A DNA stretch of 64,000 bases from NCBI GenBank assembly GCA_907163375.1, contig CAJQUW010011532.1:372001-436000 (forward strand), read 5' to 3'. This stretch comes from Prostheceraeus crozeri. Taxonomy: Eukaryota; Platyhelminthes; Polycladida; Euryleptidae. Within the stretch, counting starts at the first letter, position 1, and each line of letters starts with the position of its first letter. This document shows positions 11,786-20,490 of the stretch, piece after piece. The position numbers and the translations under genes are program-made. The notes under the pieces were generated by a model. It saw nothing but the letters and a program-made list of their open reading frames with translations, was not told the origin of the DNA and ran no database searches.

Positions 11786-12289
11786 ATGGTTAGTTTCCCA
11801 ATTTCATGGATTGTTGCAAGAGGCCTTGGTTATTCGCTAAAGGCTATAGAAACTGTTACAAATCTAAATGAAAATATCAAAGCTGGTGATTTAGTTGAAC
11901 GACTAATGGATCTGGATGAGCATACCATGAATGCTAAATTGGATCGTAGTTGGATAGAAGATTTCTCAATGCTACATTATAAAGACAGTGAAATTAGGAG
12001 GATGAAATTGGAACTTTCTGAAACGGAGATAAAAAAAGTGAAACCTTCAATTGATCTATCAAAATGTTCTAACAATGAAAGTGACTTCAGAAAGAAATTA
12101 GAAACAGAGACGTTTAAACTATTATGTGAACGGAACTGTATTAGGTGTTTTGAACGGGAAAAATCCCTTCTCTTCTTACCATGTTCTCATTTTGTCATGT
12201 GTTCTACATGCTATATACCCTTGGAAACTACATTTTGTCCCCTTTGTGATGAAGAAATAATTTCAACAGTCACTGTATATCGTTCATGA
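11786..12289 (+). CDS. UBA-like + RING finger protein resembling the IAP C-terminal half
   Basis: This 167-aa protein probably acts as a RING-type E3 ubiquitin ligase. The C-terminal RING has ligands C118/C121, C133, H135, C139/C142 and C151/C154, followed by the IAP-like ending TVTVYRS. Residues 9-44 (ARGLGYSLKAIETV..DLVERLMDLDE) resemble the UBA domain that precedes the RING in animal inhibitor-of-apoptosis proteins. No BIR domain is present, so direct caspase binding is not predicted. The ATG at 11786 is preferred over the TTG at 11783. It is the first gene inside the left TIR. By analogy with viral IAP or RING proteins it may modify host ubiquitin signalling, which is inference. Confidence 0.8.
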   Translation: MVSFPISWIVARGLGYSLKAIETVTNLNENIKAGDLVERLMDLDEHTMNAKLDRSWIEDFSMLHYKDSEIRRMKLELSETEIKKVKPSIDLSKCSNNESDFRKKLETETFKLLCERNCIRCFEREKSLLFLPCSHFVMCSTCYIPLETTFCPLCDEEIISTVTVYRS

Positions 12290-12344
12290 TGAGTCATCAT
12301 GCGTGTCTGTGATTGGTTGCTATTGTGCAGCTTTTGTATATAAG
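12290..12344 (+). promoter_or_regulatory. Promoter: AP-1-type site and TATATAAG box
   Basis: TGAGTCA lies at 12290-12296, directly after the stop of the RING gene, and TATATAAG lies at 12337-12344. The start codon at 12400 follows 56 bp after the TATA box. The same octamer occurs before the genes at 13620, 30746 and 30988. Confidence 0.6.
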
Positions 12345-12399
12345 GTTATTACACTTCTATTACAACCATACTTGTTGAGGATTGTAGACATTAATAAAC

Positions 12400-13011
12400 A
12401 TGCCATTTACCACGATCATTCCTGTTTCAATTATTCACAAAGACAATCTGTTTACTAGCAAGATTTTCTACTCTGCAAATGATGTTATTGGTTACAAAGC
12501 TGATCTCATAGATCTGATGGAGGATATTGTCACATTCTATCATTGTGAAGATGATATTGAACTTCAGAAACTCTTAATGAGGACATTGACCAATGCCCTT
12601 ACGCGAGTACTACGATTTTGGCTCGATGAAGTGTTCAAGCCTCTGAGTTTGACGGAAGCTATTCCACAGAGTTCTCGTTGCTATTGTGAAATGAGAACAC
12701 GGAAATTGAGGACTTGTTTGCATGATATAATCGTATTTAGCCACTATGAGGAAAATGGTGGTAAATTCAAGGTGGACATGTTTACCGGACCCCCGTCGAT
12801 GAGCGTCAATGTGGCAGTGCAAGATGATCGGGACATAATCAAGTTTAGAGCGTACTATGCTAATCTTTTAAAAGTCTTCGCTTCAAAACCATGCTGTTCA
12901 TGCTGTCCTCTATCAAAGGATTTAATGTGTAATATAGAACAGCTTATAACTGCAACGACACAGACCTTGAGTGATGTTGATGACTACGACCTACCATCTG
13001 TTACCGTTTGA
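12400..13011 (+). CDS. Unknown Polinton protein (203 aa)
   Basis: I do not recognise this family. The protein is 203 aa with no signal peptide or membrane segment. It has a cluster of cysteines near the C terminus (KPCCSCCPLSKDLMC) that could bind metal, and a mixed alpha/beta-looking middle. It starts at an ATG 56 bp downstream of a TATATAAG box and is followed 66 bp later by the next small gene. Its place in the plus-strand block suggests an accessory or structural role, without direct evidence. Confidence 0.75.
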   Translation: MPFTTIIPVSIIHKDNLFTSKIFYSANDVIGYKADLIDLMEDIVTFYHCEDDIELQKLLMRTLTNALTRVLRFWLDEVFKPLSLTEAIPQSSRCYCEMRTRKLRTCLHDIIVFSHYEENGGKFKVDMFTGPPSMSVNVAVQDDRDIIKFRAYYANLLKVFASKPCCSCCPLSKDLMCNIEQLITATTQTLSDVDDYDLPSVTV

Positions 13012-13077
13012 CTCTATTGCATGGAACTAAGCAAAAATGTATATTTTTATAAATGCTTTGCTTTTAACACAATAAAA

Positions 13078-13470
13078 ATGACTGCAAAACGAAAGGCATC
13101 TTTTTCTCGGAAGAATGGTTCTTTTAGACCTTCAAGTCAGTTTAAGAAGGCGTTGCGAAAGTTAAACAGCATGCGAAACAATAAAGTTAAGTGCAAATTA
13201 ATTCAAAACTCCAGTGATGATTTCATTCGTGATTTGGCTTTTGCAATACACAAATGCCTCCCAATATACAAGCCTTTATTGAGTACTGATTCTCTAAACA
13301 GCATTAGAAAATTTTCAAATCCAAGAAGCAGTGATATGAAAAGGCGGAACTTAGTTCAGCGTGGAGGTGGTGGGTTTTTGAATATGTTGAATGATATTGG
13401 AAACAGCATTTACAATGTACTCAACAGTCCACTAGGGAAAGTTGTGGCAGGTGCCGCAGTGTTGCTGTAG
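13078..13470 (+). CDS. Small basic protein with Gly-rich, hydrophobic C terminus
   Basis: A protein of about 130 aa with a very basic N terminus (TAKRKASFSRKNGSFRPSSQ) and a C-terminal section that starts at a four-glycine run (QRGGGGF) and continues as an amphipathic then hydrophobic tail (GKVVAGAAVLL). Gly-Gly junctions of this kind are potential sites for adenain-type proteases, so a minor virion or membrane-active protein is a reasonable guess. The upstream in-frame codon at 13021 is less likely as start, because a TATA-like TATATTTTTATAAA lies between it and the ATG at 13078. Confidence 0.6.
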   Translation: MTAKRKASFSRKNGSFRPSSQFKKALRKLNSMRNNKVKCKLIQNSSDDFIRDLAFAIHKCLPIYKPLLSTDSLNSIRKFSNPRSSDMKRRNLVQRGGGGFLNMLNDIGNSIYNVLNSPLGKVVAGAAVLL

Positions 13471-13507
13471 ACGACGAATCATGGATTGACACGTCATCAT
13501 TGATTGA

Positions 13508-13532
13508 TGACTCATGTGAATATGTATATAAG
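13508..13532 (+). promoter_or_regulatory. Promoter: AP-1-type site and TATATAAG box
   Basis: TGACTCA at 13508-13514 is followed by TATATAAG at 13525-13532. This is 88 bp upstream of the ATG at 13620 and gives the next gene its own promoter. Confidence 0.6.
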
Positions 13533-13619
13533 AGAGACGCGCTTGTACTCTTTAATCACTTTCAAGCTATCATTCATCACTGACGGTTGAAAAGCTCCGA
13601 ATAAGTACAACATTGAATT

Positions 13620-14366
13620 ATGTCTCAAAAAATGTTTATAGTTAGAGAGGAGAGCGACTCATTTGAACGTGATCTCTTTAAATTCCGACCGACAAGGAAG
13701 GTTCAAGGGATTGGAAATACCTTTTACTTCCAAACGTTGAGCTATGGTGACGATGGTTTCTACCTTCAAGTTCCATTTTTCCACAGTAATGGTATGTCTT
13801 CATCTGGTTATAGCAACATGAGACAAATGCGAGTAACCTTTCCGAAATGGCAGCAGATGATACTCAAAACCATCGACTCTTTGGCGAAGGAATGCGTTGT
13901 GTTGCCCGAAAGTGCTCCTACACATTGGAGGAAGGCGTTAGAGGAAGGAAGTGGCTATAAGGATTTACCCGAGTTCGATACGCTATTCTTGAAATTGTCC
14001 GATCACTTTCAAGCATTCGATCTACTTGGAAATACAATGGAGTGTGATGATCTGAAGCGCGGACGATACATGGGTTTAATACACGTCAACGGTCTATACA
14101 TTGGTGCTCACGGCTCAACCGGAAAAGTGGCATCGTTACAAATGAAAGTTCTACAGTTGGTTTATGAGCCAATGCCGATTGATAAGTGTCTAATCACCAT
14201 CGATAAATCTACTTCAAAAGATGGGAAGGATGTTGAAGAAAGCAAAAAGCGGGGACGGAAATCCAAGGAAGGGAGTGTTAAGTTGAAATTGAAACGCCAA
14301 GATGCTCAAATTGACGCGAGAAGTTATTTTAATGCTGACATTGATGAGGAAACACAAATGCTGTGA
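13620..14366 (+). CDS. Unknown Polinton protein, possibly a ssDNA-binding PC4-like fold
   Basis: A 248-aa protein. The first 180 residues look like a compact beta-rich domain (GNTFYFQTLSYGDDGFYLQV, then RVTFPKWQQMILKTIDSL). That strand-then-helix order is loosely like PC4/p15-type single-strand DNA-binding domains, but the resemblance is weak. A lysine/arginine-rich linker (KKRGRKSKEG) near residue 215 could serve as a nuclear localisation signal. It is preceded by its own promoter and followed by an AATAAA at about 14392. Function is not assigned. Confidence 0.7.
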   Translation: MSQKMFIVREESDSFERDLFKFRPTRKVQGIGNTFYFQTLSYGDDGFYLQVPFFHSNGMSSSGYSNMRQMRVTFPKWQQMILKTIDSLAKECVVLPESAPTHWRKALEEGSGYKDLPEFDTLFLKLSDHFQAFDLLGNTMECDDLKRGRYMGLIHVNGLYIGAHGSTGKVASLQMKVLQLVYEPMPIDKCLITIDKSTSKDGKDVEESKKRGRKSKEGSVKLKLKRQDAQIDARSYFNADIDEETQML

Positions 14367-14474
14367 ATGTGAAATGAAAGTTTCTAAATGTAAATAAAGT
14401 TGTTATGGAACATGACTTGTTTTATTCTAAGCAAACTGGTGGGTGTTGGTCTTTAAAGCTTTTGAAATTTCAAT

Positions 14475-15110
14475 ATGACAGATTTTCGCCTATTCACTGA
14501 TCGCACAATGTGTGTGGCCGGACCAAGTCAGTCCGGTAAAACTACTTTTGTAACTCAATTACTACAATTTAGAAATGAGATGTTTAATAAAGAAATTAAA
14601 AGAGTTAAATGGTGTTATGGCATATTTCAACCACAACTACATTCTGCACTTCGCCAGAAAGGTTATGATGTGAAGCAAGGGTTACCGACAACTGAAGACA
14701 TCAAAGCAGGTGACTTACTAGTATTAGATGATCTATTACGTGAAAGCAAATCTTCAAAGGATGTAACTGAAATGTTCATTCAAACTGCACATCATAGGGA
14801 AGCTTTTATTATCTATATCACCCAAAACATTTTCGATGGAGGGAAAGAGCAAAGAACTAGGAGTTTGAATACACATTATTTGGCAATATTTAAAAATCCA
14901 AGAGACAGCAGTCAGATACATCATCTCAGTAGACAGATATTACCTCAACAACCTAAAGTTCTTTCAAAAATATATGAAGATGTAACTAAGAAACCACATG
15001 GCTATCTATTTATTGATCTAACCCAGGAATGTCCGGAACGACTTCGATTTCGAACAAATATCATACCTAATTCCGCTGAACCAATGACAGTTTTCTCGGT
15101 TCACAGTTAG
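14475..15110 (+). CDS. A32/FtsK-HerA-type genome packaging ATPase
   Basis: A 211-aa P-loop ATPase of the family that pumps DNA into icosahedral capsids in Polintons, virophages and large DNA viruses. Walker A is GPSQSGKT at residues 16-23. Walker B is LLVLDDLL with D85/D86. A sensor-like region TQNIF lies near residue 117. Length is typical for Polinton ATPases. The gene sits just upstream of the conserved protein at 15120 and the integrase, the usual Polinton neighbourhood. Confidence 0.9.
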   Translation: MTDFRLFTDRTMCVAGPSQSGKTTFVTQLLQFRNEMFNKEIKRVKWCYGIFQPQLHSALRQKGYDVKQGLPTTEDIKAGDLLVLDDLLRESKSSKDVTEMFIQTAHHREAFIIYITQNIFDGGKEQRTRSLNTHYLAIFKNPRDSSQIHHLSRQILPQQPKVLSKIYEDVTKKPHGYLFIDLTQECPERLRFRTNIIPNSAEPMTVFSVHS

Positions 15111-15119
15111 TTTTAAGCA

Positions 15120-15800
15120 ATGTACTTTGTTGCCTTATTATTTTCAAACATGCCGTATTCAAAGATGGTAGTCATTCCTCAAGAGGAGTATGTACAATTG
15201 ACTACATTACAAAGTGCACAGGAAGTCAAAAATATAGATCAACCTATTACGAATCAACTTAAGGAACTAACACAAAAGGATATGGAAATTCAGAAGATTA
15301 AGGATCCCTATCGACGAATGCAGTTAGCAGCTGAAAACATTGATGAGAGGCGACAGATTCGTGATAAGTTGCGACGATTTATAACCTTGTCAACACCTCG
15401 ACCATATCGTGTGCGCGCTGAGCGATTATTTGACTTCATTGATCCACATGTGAAGTTCAATGAGAGAGGGGAGATAATAGATGAAACAACTGGTGATGTT
15501 ATTAGAAATAGTCACATAGATGACCTTCTGCAATATGCTGTTAGAGATGTAAGGCGAAAACTAGGTGCACCACAAGGGTGGTCATATTTTCAGAAAATTT
15601 TATCTGATCAAAATGTACCACACAATATTATTGGAGGACCAACTGTGAATGAGTTGGACAAGGGTCACTTACAAGATGAAACAAAAAGTAAAACACCCAC
15701 GATGGCGGTCAAGCGAGAGCTTCATGATCCCAATGATCTTCAACCAAAAAGAGCTACTAGGCGCTCAATGCGTGTTGGAAAGGATTATAGTAAATATTAA
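15120..15800 (+). CDS. Conserved Polinton protein of unknown function
   Basis: A 226-aa protein with a charged helical N-terminal half (LKELTQKDMEIQKIKDPYRRM) and a conserved-looking core around residues 110-180. There, VKFNERGEIIDE, SHIDDLLQYA, GWSYFQKIL and NVPHNII match a pattern I associate with a widespread uncharacterised Polinton protein. The C terminus is basic (KRATRRSMRVGK). Translation may start at 15120, or at the in-frame ATGs at 15150 or 15165. The gene lies between the ATPase and the integrase. Confidence 0.75.
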   Translation: MYFVALLFSNMPYSKMVVIPQEEYVQLTTLQSAQEVKNIDQPITNQLKELTQKDMEIQKIKDPYRRMQLAAENIDERRQIRDKLRRFITLSTPRPYRVRAERLFDFIDPHVKFNERGEIIDETTGDVIRNSHIDDLLQYAVRDVRRKLGAPQGWSYFQKILSDQNVPHNIIGGPTVNELDKGHLQDETKSKTPTMAVKRELHDPNDLQPKRATRRSMRVGKDYSKY

Positions 15801-15830
15801 GCAAATATAAATTAAGCTTTGCTTCTCATC

Positions 15831-16157
15831 ATGTCGCTACAAAAGTTTTGCTGCTGTTTGAAATCTGCGCTCGAAGGTAAAGGAGAAGAGGGAATAGAGG
15901 TTGATATCAATTGTGTTAGCAGTTGCTGTGGGAGTAATACGCGTGCAAATCAGAACAAAGACGATGAGTACAGCAGTGAAACTCAGAAAGATTTATTACG
16001 ACTTAAATCACCCCGCAAGTTTCAGTCGTCCGGAGGTTCTAGCTCGTGCAGCAGGTGTGGGAATAGAGAAAGTCAAGAAGTGGTTAAGGAGTCAACCGAC
16101 TTACACTCTTCACAAAAATGCGAGAAAGCGGTTTCCAACGAGAAAATATGTTGTTAA
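15831..16157 (+). CDS. Possible small cysteine-rich protein overlapping the integrase
   Basis: This frame opens 133 bp upstream of the integrase start and runs over its first 190 bp in another frame. The non-overlapping N-terminal part has clustered cysteines (MSLQKFCCCLKSALEG, then VDINCVSSCCGS) of the kind seen in palmitoylated or metal-binding small viral proteins. The overlapped part is low-complexity and rich in Ser, Cys and Lys. It could be a real overlapping gene or a leader shadow. Confidence 0.4.
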   Translation: MSLQKFCCCLKSALEGKGEEGIEVDINCVSSCCGSNTRANQNKDDEYSSETQKDLLRLKSPRKFQSSGGSSSCSRCGNRESQEVVKESTDLHSSQKCEKAVSNEKICC

Positions 16158-17052
16158 CAATATAGATAGTCAATGGCAAGCGGACTTGGCTGACATGCAA
16201 CAGATATCACAGTACAATGATGGCTATAAATACATCTTAACCGTAATAGATATTTTATCTCGCTATGCTTGGGCACGTGCGCTGAAATCTAAACGAGGAC
16301 CAGAAGTTGAAGCGGCTTTTCAGAGCATTTTCGATGAGGGGCGTGTTCCGCAAAGAATACAGACCGATCAAGGGAAGGAATTCGAAAACTCTCATGTTCG
16401 AAGTCTCTTTAAAAGTCATAATGTGGAATTGTTTAGTGTCAAAAGTGCTTATAAAGCTGCCATGGTTGAGAGATTCAATCGCACACTGAAGACAAAAATA
16501 TGGCGCTATTTCACTGCAAAAAATACACATGTTTGGATAGGTGAGCTGCAGAAATTTGTTAAGAATTACAATGAAAGCTACCATCGAATCATTAAGATGA
16601 AACCTGTCGATGTTACCCCAGATAATGCGATGGATGTATGGCTTCGATTGTATGATAAGAAAGCGAAAAACATTTCCAATGAAAAGAAAATTAATGTTGG
16701 TGATAGAGTTCGGATTTCAAAGGTTAAGTCTACATTTGAGAAGGGGTATCTACCTAATTGGACTGAAGAAGAGTTTTTTGTAGATGAAGTAAATACAAAA
16801 TTTAGACCCACCATGTATAAATTAATAGATTACCATGGCAATCCAATTGAAGGAAAATTTTACTCTTATGAATTGCAAGTAGTAGACAGAAGTGAAGAGG
16901 TGTATATGATTGACAAAATAATTAGGAGGAAAGGTCATGGCAATCAAAGGAAATATCTAGTTAAATGGAAAGGATATCCTGATTCATTCAATAGCTGGAT
17001 AACGCACCAGGATCTACAAAATGTGGAGGTGGGAGACACTCGTAACTTTTAA
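15964..17052 (+). CDS. Retroviral-type DDE integrase with C-terminal chromodomain
   Basis: A 362-aa integrase that joins the element's ends to target DNA and creates the 6-bp duplication. An N-terminal helix-turn-helix region (residues 20-45) precedes the RNase H-fold core. The catalytic triad is D74 in QADLADM, D135 in QTDQGKEF and E169 in AAMVERFNR. A C-terminal chromodomain (about residues 310-355, YLVKWKGYPDSFNSWI) may bind methylated histone tails and bias target choice. The ATG at 15964 is chosen because homology begins with the HTH region; an in-frame ATG at 15901 also exists. The frame is intact. Confidence 0.93.
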   Translation: MSTAVKLRKIYYDLNHPASFSRPEVLARAAGVGIEKVKKWLRSQPTYTLHKNARKRFPTRKYVVNNIDSQWQADLADMQQISQYNDGYKYILTVIDILSRYAWARALKSKRGPEVEAAFQSIFDEGRVPQRIQTDQGKEFENSHVRSLFKSHNVELFSVKSAYKAAMVERFNRTLKTKIWRYFTAKNTHVWIGELQKFVKNYNESYHRIIKMKPVDVTPDNAMDVWLRLYDKKAKNISNEKKINVGDRVRISKVKSTFEKGYLPNWTEEEFFVDEVNTKFRPTMYKLIDYHGNPIEGKFYSYELQVVDRSEEVYMIDKIIRRKGHGNQRKYLVKWKGYPDSFNSWITHQDLQNVEVGDTRNF

Positions 17053-17092
17053 GCTAATATAGCATGTGTCTTCTTACATATATGAGTTTAAC

Positions 17093-18670
17093 ATGTCTAC
17101 TAACTTCAATATCATTCTTCCAAGCAATAGCAACCCCAAGATATTCCCAAGTAACAAACCATCTCTATACTCTGTTGAATTCGCTAATCCAATTACTCTG
17201 CATGGACCCCATGAAGTTGCTCTAACTGAAATTACTTATTACAACGATATCAGTTTGCTAAAGAACAACTATTTTGAATTACATAAAGAAGTACGAGAGA
17301 AGGATGATTGCTTTCGCATATTTCAAAATAGTCTACATGGTACATGGGCTTTTCATCATCTAACTTTACATCCTTTTTCAACATCTTTACCATCTGTCCA
17401 AAACATGATTAAAATTCAAAAGGCATTTGCAACGTCAACTTTTGATTCTAAGGTTCCCACAATGAGCTTGCAAGATACAGAAAAGGAAATCGGTAGAATG
17501 TTTGAACGAATAAATGATCTCTTCAAGCTGACTTTGAATAAATTCTGCAAACGAGTCATAAAGGGGTCAACAAAATTGATGAAGGAAGGGAAGCATGTTC
17601 TTCTTGTATTAGGTAAGGATTTGAGTCATACTTTTGGGTATTCCAGAACAACTTTCTCATCAAGGTATTGGTACAATGGACGTGGGTCGAATTCGGAGAG
17701 GAAAGTCACTGATTTTAAATGTAGAATTGTGCCATTGTATGCATTACAAAAGAGGAGCATCCGAGTAAAAAATAAATTTGAGGTCATTAGAAGTGTTGAA
17801 GACTTTGCAAGAAAGTTTCAAGGATCAGTGCCAGAAACGTTAATGACTTGTGAATATAAGAAAGAGAAAGTAACTTTATTTACTGTTGAAAAGGAGGTAG
17901 AATTTATTGTTTTTACTAAAAAGACACCATTGGAAAAGTCTGAGTCCGCTGTTATTGAATTCGGATCTGAAATGATTGGGATGTTTAAGGGCCTTGAAAG
18001 CGCACCTTGGTTGACAGAGTTAAATGATACATTCAAGGTTCAATTGTCCTCTTCTAAACTCAAAGCATCAACAAATGCTTCATGGGATATCCACGTATAC
18101 AGCGAAGACATATTGGGTGATGAATTGTCTACTTCCAGTGAACTTGTAAAAAGAGTTAATTTGAACATTGAAAGCTTGAAAACGCCATCTGAATTGTGTA
18201 CAAAGTTAAATGAGTTTGGTGTAGATTACCTTGATGCAGATGAATATCACTTTTCTTATGATCCACATAAGAAACGCATGATTCTAAAGGTAGGGAAGAA
18301 CTCTCTTATCAAGCTGGATAGCGTGTTAACGTCCACATTGGGATTCTCAAAATCAACTATTTATGAAGGCTCATCAATAGGCGATACAGCCCCATCACTA
18401 GAGCGTGATATAAGTAACTTATACGTCTATTGTAACATTATTGAATATACAAGGGTTGGCGACATTGAGGCCCCACTTCTGCGCACATTTCCTCTCTCAT
18501 CCGTAAGGAAGCAACTAATCAATCGAGAATTTATTAACACGATGTATGTACCAATGAGCAGAAATGTCATCAATAGAATTGACATATCAATTCATGATGA
18601 TACAGGTGAAGTAGTACCATTCTGTGGTGGTGTTACTGTTTTAACACTACACATCAGGACACGAGATTAA
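17093..18670 (+). CDS. Putative minor capsid (penton-like) protein
   Basis: A 525-aa protein. The N terminus (FNIILPSNSNPKIFPSNKP, then ITLHGPHEVALTEI) and C terminus (PLLRTFPLSSV, ending DDTGEVVPFCGG..TLHIR) follow a pattern common to a large Polinton structural protein found across invertebrates. I assign it tentatively as the minor capsid or penton-like protein because the neighbouring 427-aa protein looks like the major capsid protein. The ATG at 17093 is preferred over the GTG at 17066. Position next to the core, major capsid and protease genes supports a virion role. Confidence 0.65.
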   Translation: MSTNFNIILPSNSNPKIFPSNKPSLYSVEFANPITLHGPHEVALTEITYYNDISLLKNNYFELHKEVREKDDCFRIFQNSLHGTWAFHHLTLHPFSTSLPSVQNMIKIQKAFATSTFDSKVPTMSLQDTEKEIGRMFERINDLFKLTLNKFCKRVIKGSTKLMKEGKHVLLVLGKDLSHTFGYSRTTFSSRYWYNGRGSNSERKVTDFKCRIVPLYALQKRSIRVKNKFEVIRSVEDFARKFQGSVPETLMTCEYKKEKVTLFTVEKEVEFIVFTKKTPLEKSESAVIEFGSEMIGMFKGLESAPWLTELNDTFKVQLSSSKLKASTNASWDIHVYSEDILGDELSTSSELVKRVNLNIESLKTPSELCTKLNEFGVDYLDADEYHFSYDPHKKRMILKVGKNSLIKLDSVLTSTLGFSKSTIYEGSSIGDTAPSLERDISNLYVYCNIIEYTRVGDIEAPLLRTFPLSSVRKQLINREFINTMYVPMSRNVINRIDISIHDDTGEVVPFCGGVTVLTLHIRTRD

Positions 18671-18713
18671 GGCTTTACGCTATTGTGGGATCTATAATTA
18701 TCTACAGGACATA

Positions 18714-19196
18714 ATGTCAGGCATTTACAGTGGTCCATCCTATCAGAGCGGCTATCCCGTGTTTGCTGGAGGTAGACGACAAGTTGGAGGAGGCATATTC
18801 GGTGCACTAAGACGTATGGTTCTCCCAACACTCAAAAAGTATGGCGTACCATTCATGAAGCGGGTTGGAAACAGAGCTTTAGACTTTGGTGCAAATGTTG
18901 CAGCTGATGCACTTCAAGGGGAGAATATCGGTGAATCCATGAAATTGCGTGCACAGCAATCTGCCATAGACGCATTAGATGATTTAACAAAGACGAGGCG
19001 TACAGTTCGGAAGAAACGTAGGAAGTCAAGACAAGTTGGATCAGGTCGAGTTACTAAGCAAAGGCGTAGGAGAAGTAAAAAGCCCACCAGAGCAGCACGT
19101 TCTAAATCAAGACGTCGTGTGAAAGCAAGAAAGCGCAAACGAAATTCCACAGCGACTGGAAACAAGTCAAAACGAAGGAAGACAACATATTTGTAA
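18714..19196 (+). CDS. Basic virion core protein (adenovirus core-protein-like)
   Basis: A 160-aa protein in two parts. The first 90 residues are Gly-rich then amphipathic (GGGIFGALRRMVLPTLKK, NVAADALQGENIGES), a pattern that recurs in small Polinton proteins. The rest is extremely Arg/Lys-rich and probably binds and condenses DNA. Gly-Gly pairs near residues 19-27 are possible processing sites for the element's protease. Comparison with adenoviral core proteins rests on composition and context. Confidence 0.7.
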   Translation: MSGIYSGPSYQSGYPVFAGGRRQVGGGIFGALRRMVLPTLKKYGVPFMKRVGNRALDFGANVAADALQGENIGESMKLRAQQSAIDALDDLTKTRRTVRKKRRKSRQVGSGRVTKQRRRRSKKPTRAARSKSRRRVKARKRKRNSTATGNKSKRRKTTYL

Positions 19197-19206
19197 AGCT
19201 AATACG

Positions 19207-20490
19207 ATGCAGAGTATCAATTCGGCTTTGTGTTTCTTCGATTCACCACCTCATCAAACTGACATTATTTCCTCAACTATTGTTGATATAGTCCCCACAA
19301 CAAATATCGATGGTAACCAACAGCCTATTCAGTTTGATATACCTGGTAATCCTCAAGATTATATTGACTGTCAATCCATTGATTTAGAATTGTGTATACA
19401 AATTAAGAAGACTGATGGTACCAATATTGATTCAACTAAGGATAAAGTGGGATTGACAAATCTTCCTATTGCCAGTCTATTCTCAGATGTGTATTTAATA
19501 TTGAATGACAAACAGATTGAAGGAGGGGATCGAGCATATCCCTATGGAGCATACATAAATACAATGACGCAATTTCAGAAGCAAGCTAAACAGTCACACT
19601 TGCAAGTTGCCGGCTGGTATGATGATCAGCAAGGGAAATTTGATGAGGTTTCAAATGGAGGTTTAAAAAAACGAATGGAATGGACAGCAGATTCAAAGGA
19701 ATTATACTTGAAAGGACCTGTCTATCTTGATTTCCTTCGTCAATCTAGATATCTACTATCACAGGTTAAAATGCAAATAAAATTTATTCGTGCAAATCCT
19801 GAGTTCGCGTTAATGGCTTTTGGAGCTACAAACTATCAAATCAACATAAGTAGTGCCGTGCTCAATGTAAGGAGAGTAACAATGAACCCGTCAGTCATCA
19901 ACGAGCATGCGACAGGATTGAGGAAAAGCAATGCAATATATCCAGTTAATCACAGTGTGTTAACAAACTTCACAATTGGTGCGGGATCATCCTCTCATGC
20001 CTACCCAAATCTTTTTCCCACTGCGATGCCGAAGGCGGTGTATATCACATTTGTGGAAAATGAGTCATTTATTGGTGCTTTTGAAAAGAATCCATTTAAT
20101 TTCCAACACTTTAACGTTAGTAAACTAGCACTCTATCAGGATGGAAAATTTGTTGCTTGCAAAGCTTATGAGCCTAATTTTAAAGAGGGTAAATTTGCAC
20201 GTGAATATGGTTCTACTTTCACTGCACTGAGCATGTTTAACACAGATGATTCAAATGGAATTACAATGGATATGTATAAAAATGGTTACTTCTTCATTAT
20301 ATACAATCTCACAGCAGATGCAGATCTAGGCGGTGAAAGCGTAGGAGTTACAAAGCCTGGTAATCTACGACTAGAGGTGTCATTTGAGTCACCTTTGAAG
20401 AAAACAATTACTTGCCTCATTTATGCTATCTATGATAGCAAAGTTGAAATAACGAGAATGCGAGACGTAACTGTCAGCTATCAGAGATGA
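19207..20490 (+). CDS. Putative major capsid protein (double jelly-roll type)
   Basis: A 427-aa protein with a beta-rich sequence and conserved-looking segments: PIQFDIPGNPQDYIDC near residue 40, LILNDKQIEGGDRAYPYGAY near 95, NPFNFQHFNVSKLALYQDGK near 300, and LRLEVSFESPL near the end. The layout suits two consecutive jelly rolls, and the family is widespread in animal Polintons. It lies just before the protease; the stop codon overlaps the protease ATG (ATGA), so the two may be expressed together. The assignment as major rather than minor capsid protein is inference. Confidence 0.7.
   Translation: MQSINSALCFFDSPPHQTDIISSTIVDIVPTTNIDGNQQPIQFDIPGNPQDYIDCQSIDLELCIQIKKTDGTNIDSTKDKVGLTNLPIASLFSDVYLILNDKQIEGGDRAYPYGAYINTMTQFQKQAKQSHLQVAGWYDDQQGKFDEVSNGGLKKRMEWTADSKELYLKGPVYLDFLRQSRYLLSQVKMQIKFIRANPEFALMAFGATNYQINISSAVLNVRRVTMNPSVINEHATGLRKSNAIYPVNHSVLTNFTIGAGSSSHAYPNLFPTAMPKAVYITFVENESFIGAFEKNPFNFQHFNVSKLALYQDGKFVACKAYEPNFKEGKFAREYGSTFTALSMFNTDDSNGITMDMYKNGYFFIIYNLTADADLGGESVGVTKPGNLRLEVSFESPLKKTITCLIYAIYDSKVEITRMRDVTVSYQR

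Noticed and set aside
16255..16814. ORFs antisense to the integrase
   Set aside because: Shadows of the integrase frame without features of their own.
15964..17052. Integrase as part of an LTR retrotransposon
   Set aside because: No gag, protease-RT frame or LTRs around it; the neighbours are Polinton genes and the target duplication is 6 bp at the TIRs.
18914..19165. Leu/Arg-rich ORF antisense to the core protein
   Set aside because: It arises from the arginine-rich coding sequence on the other strand.
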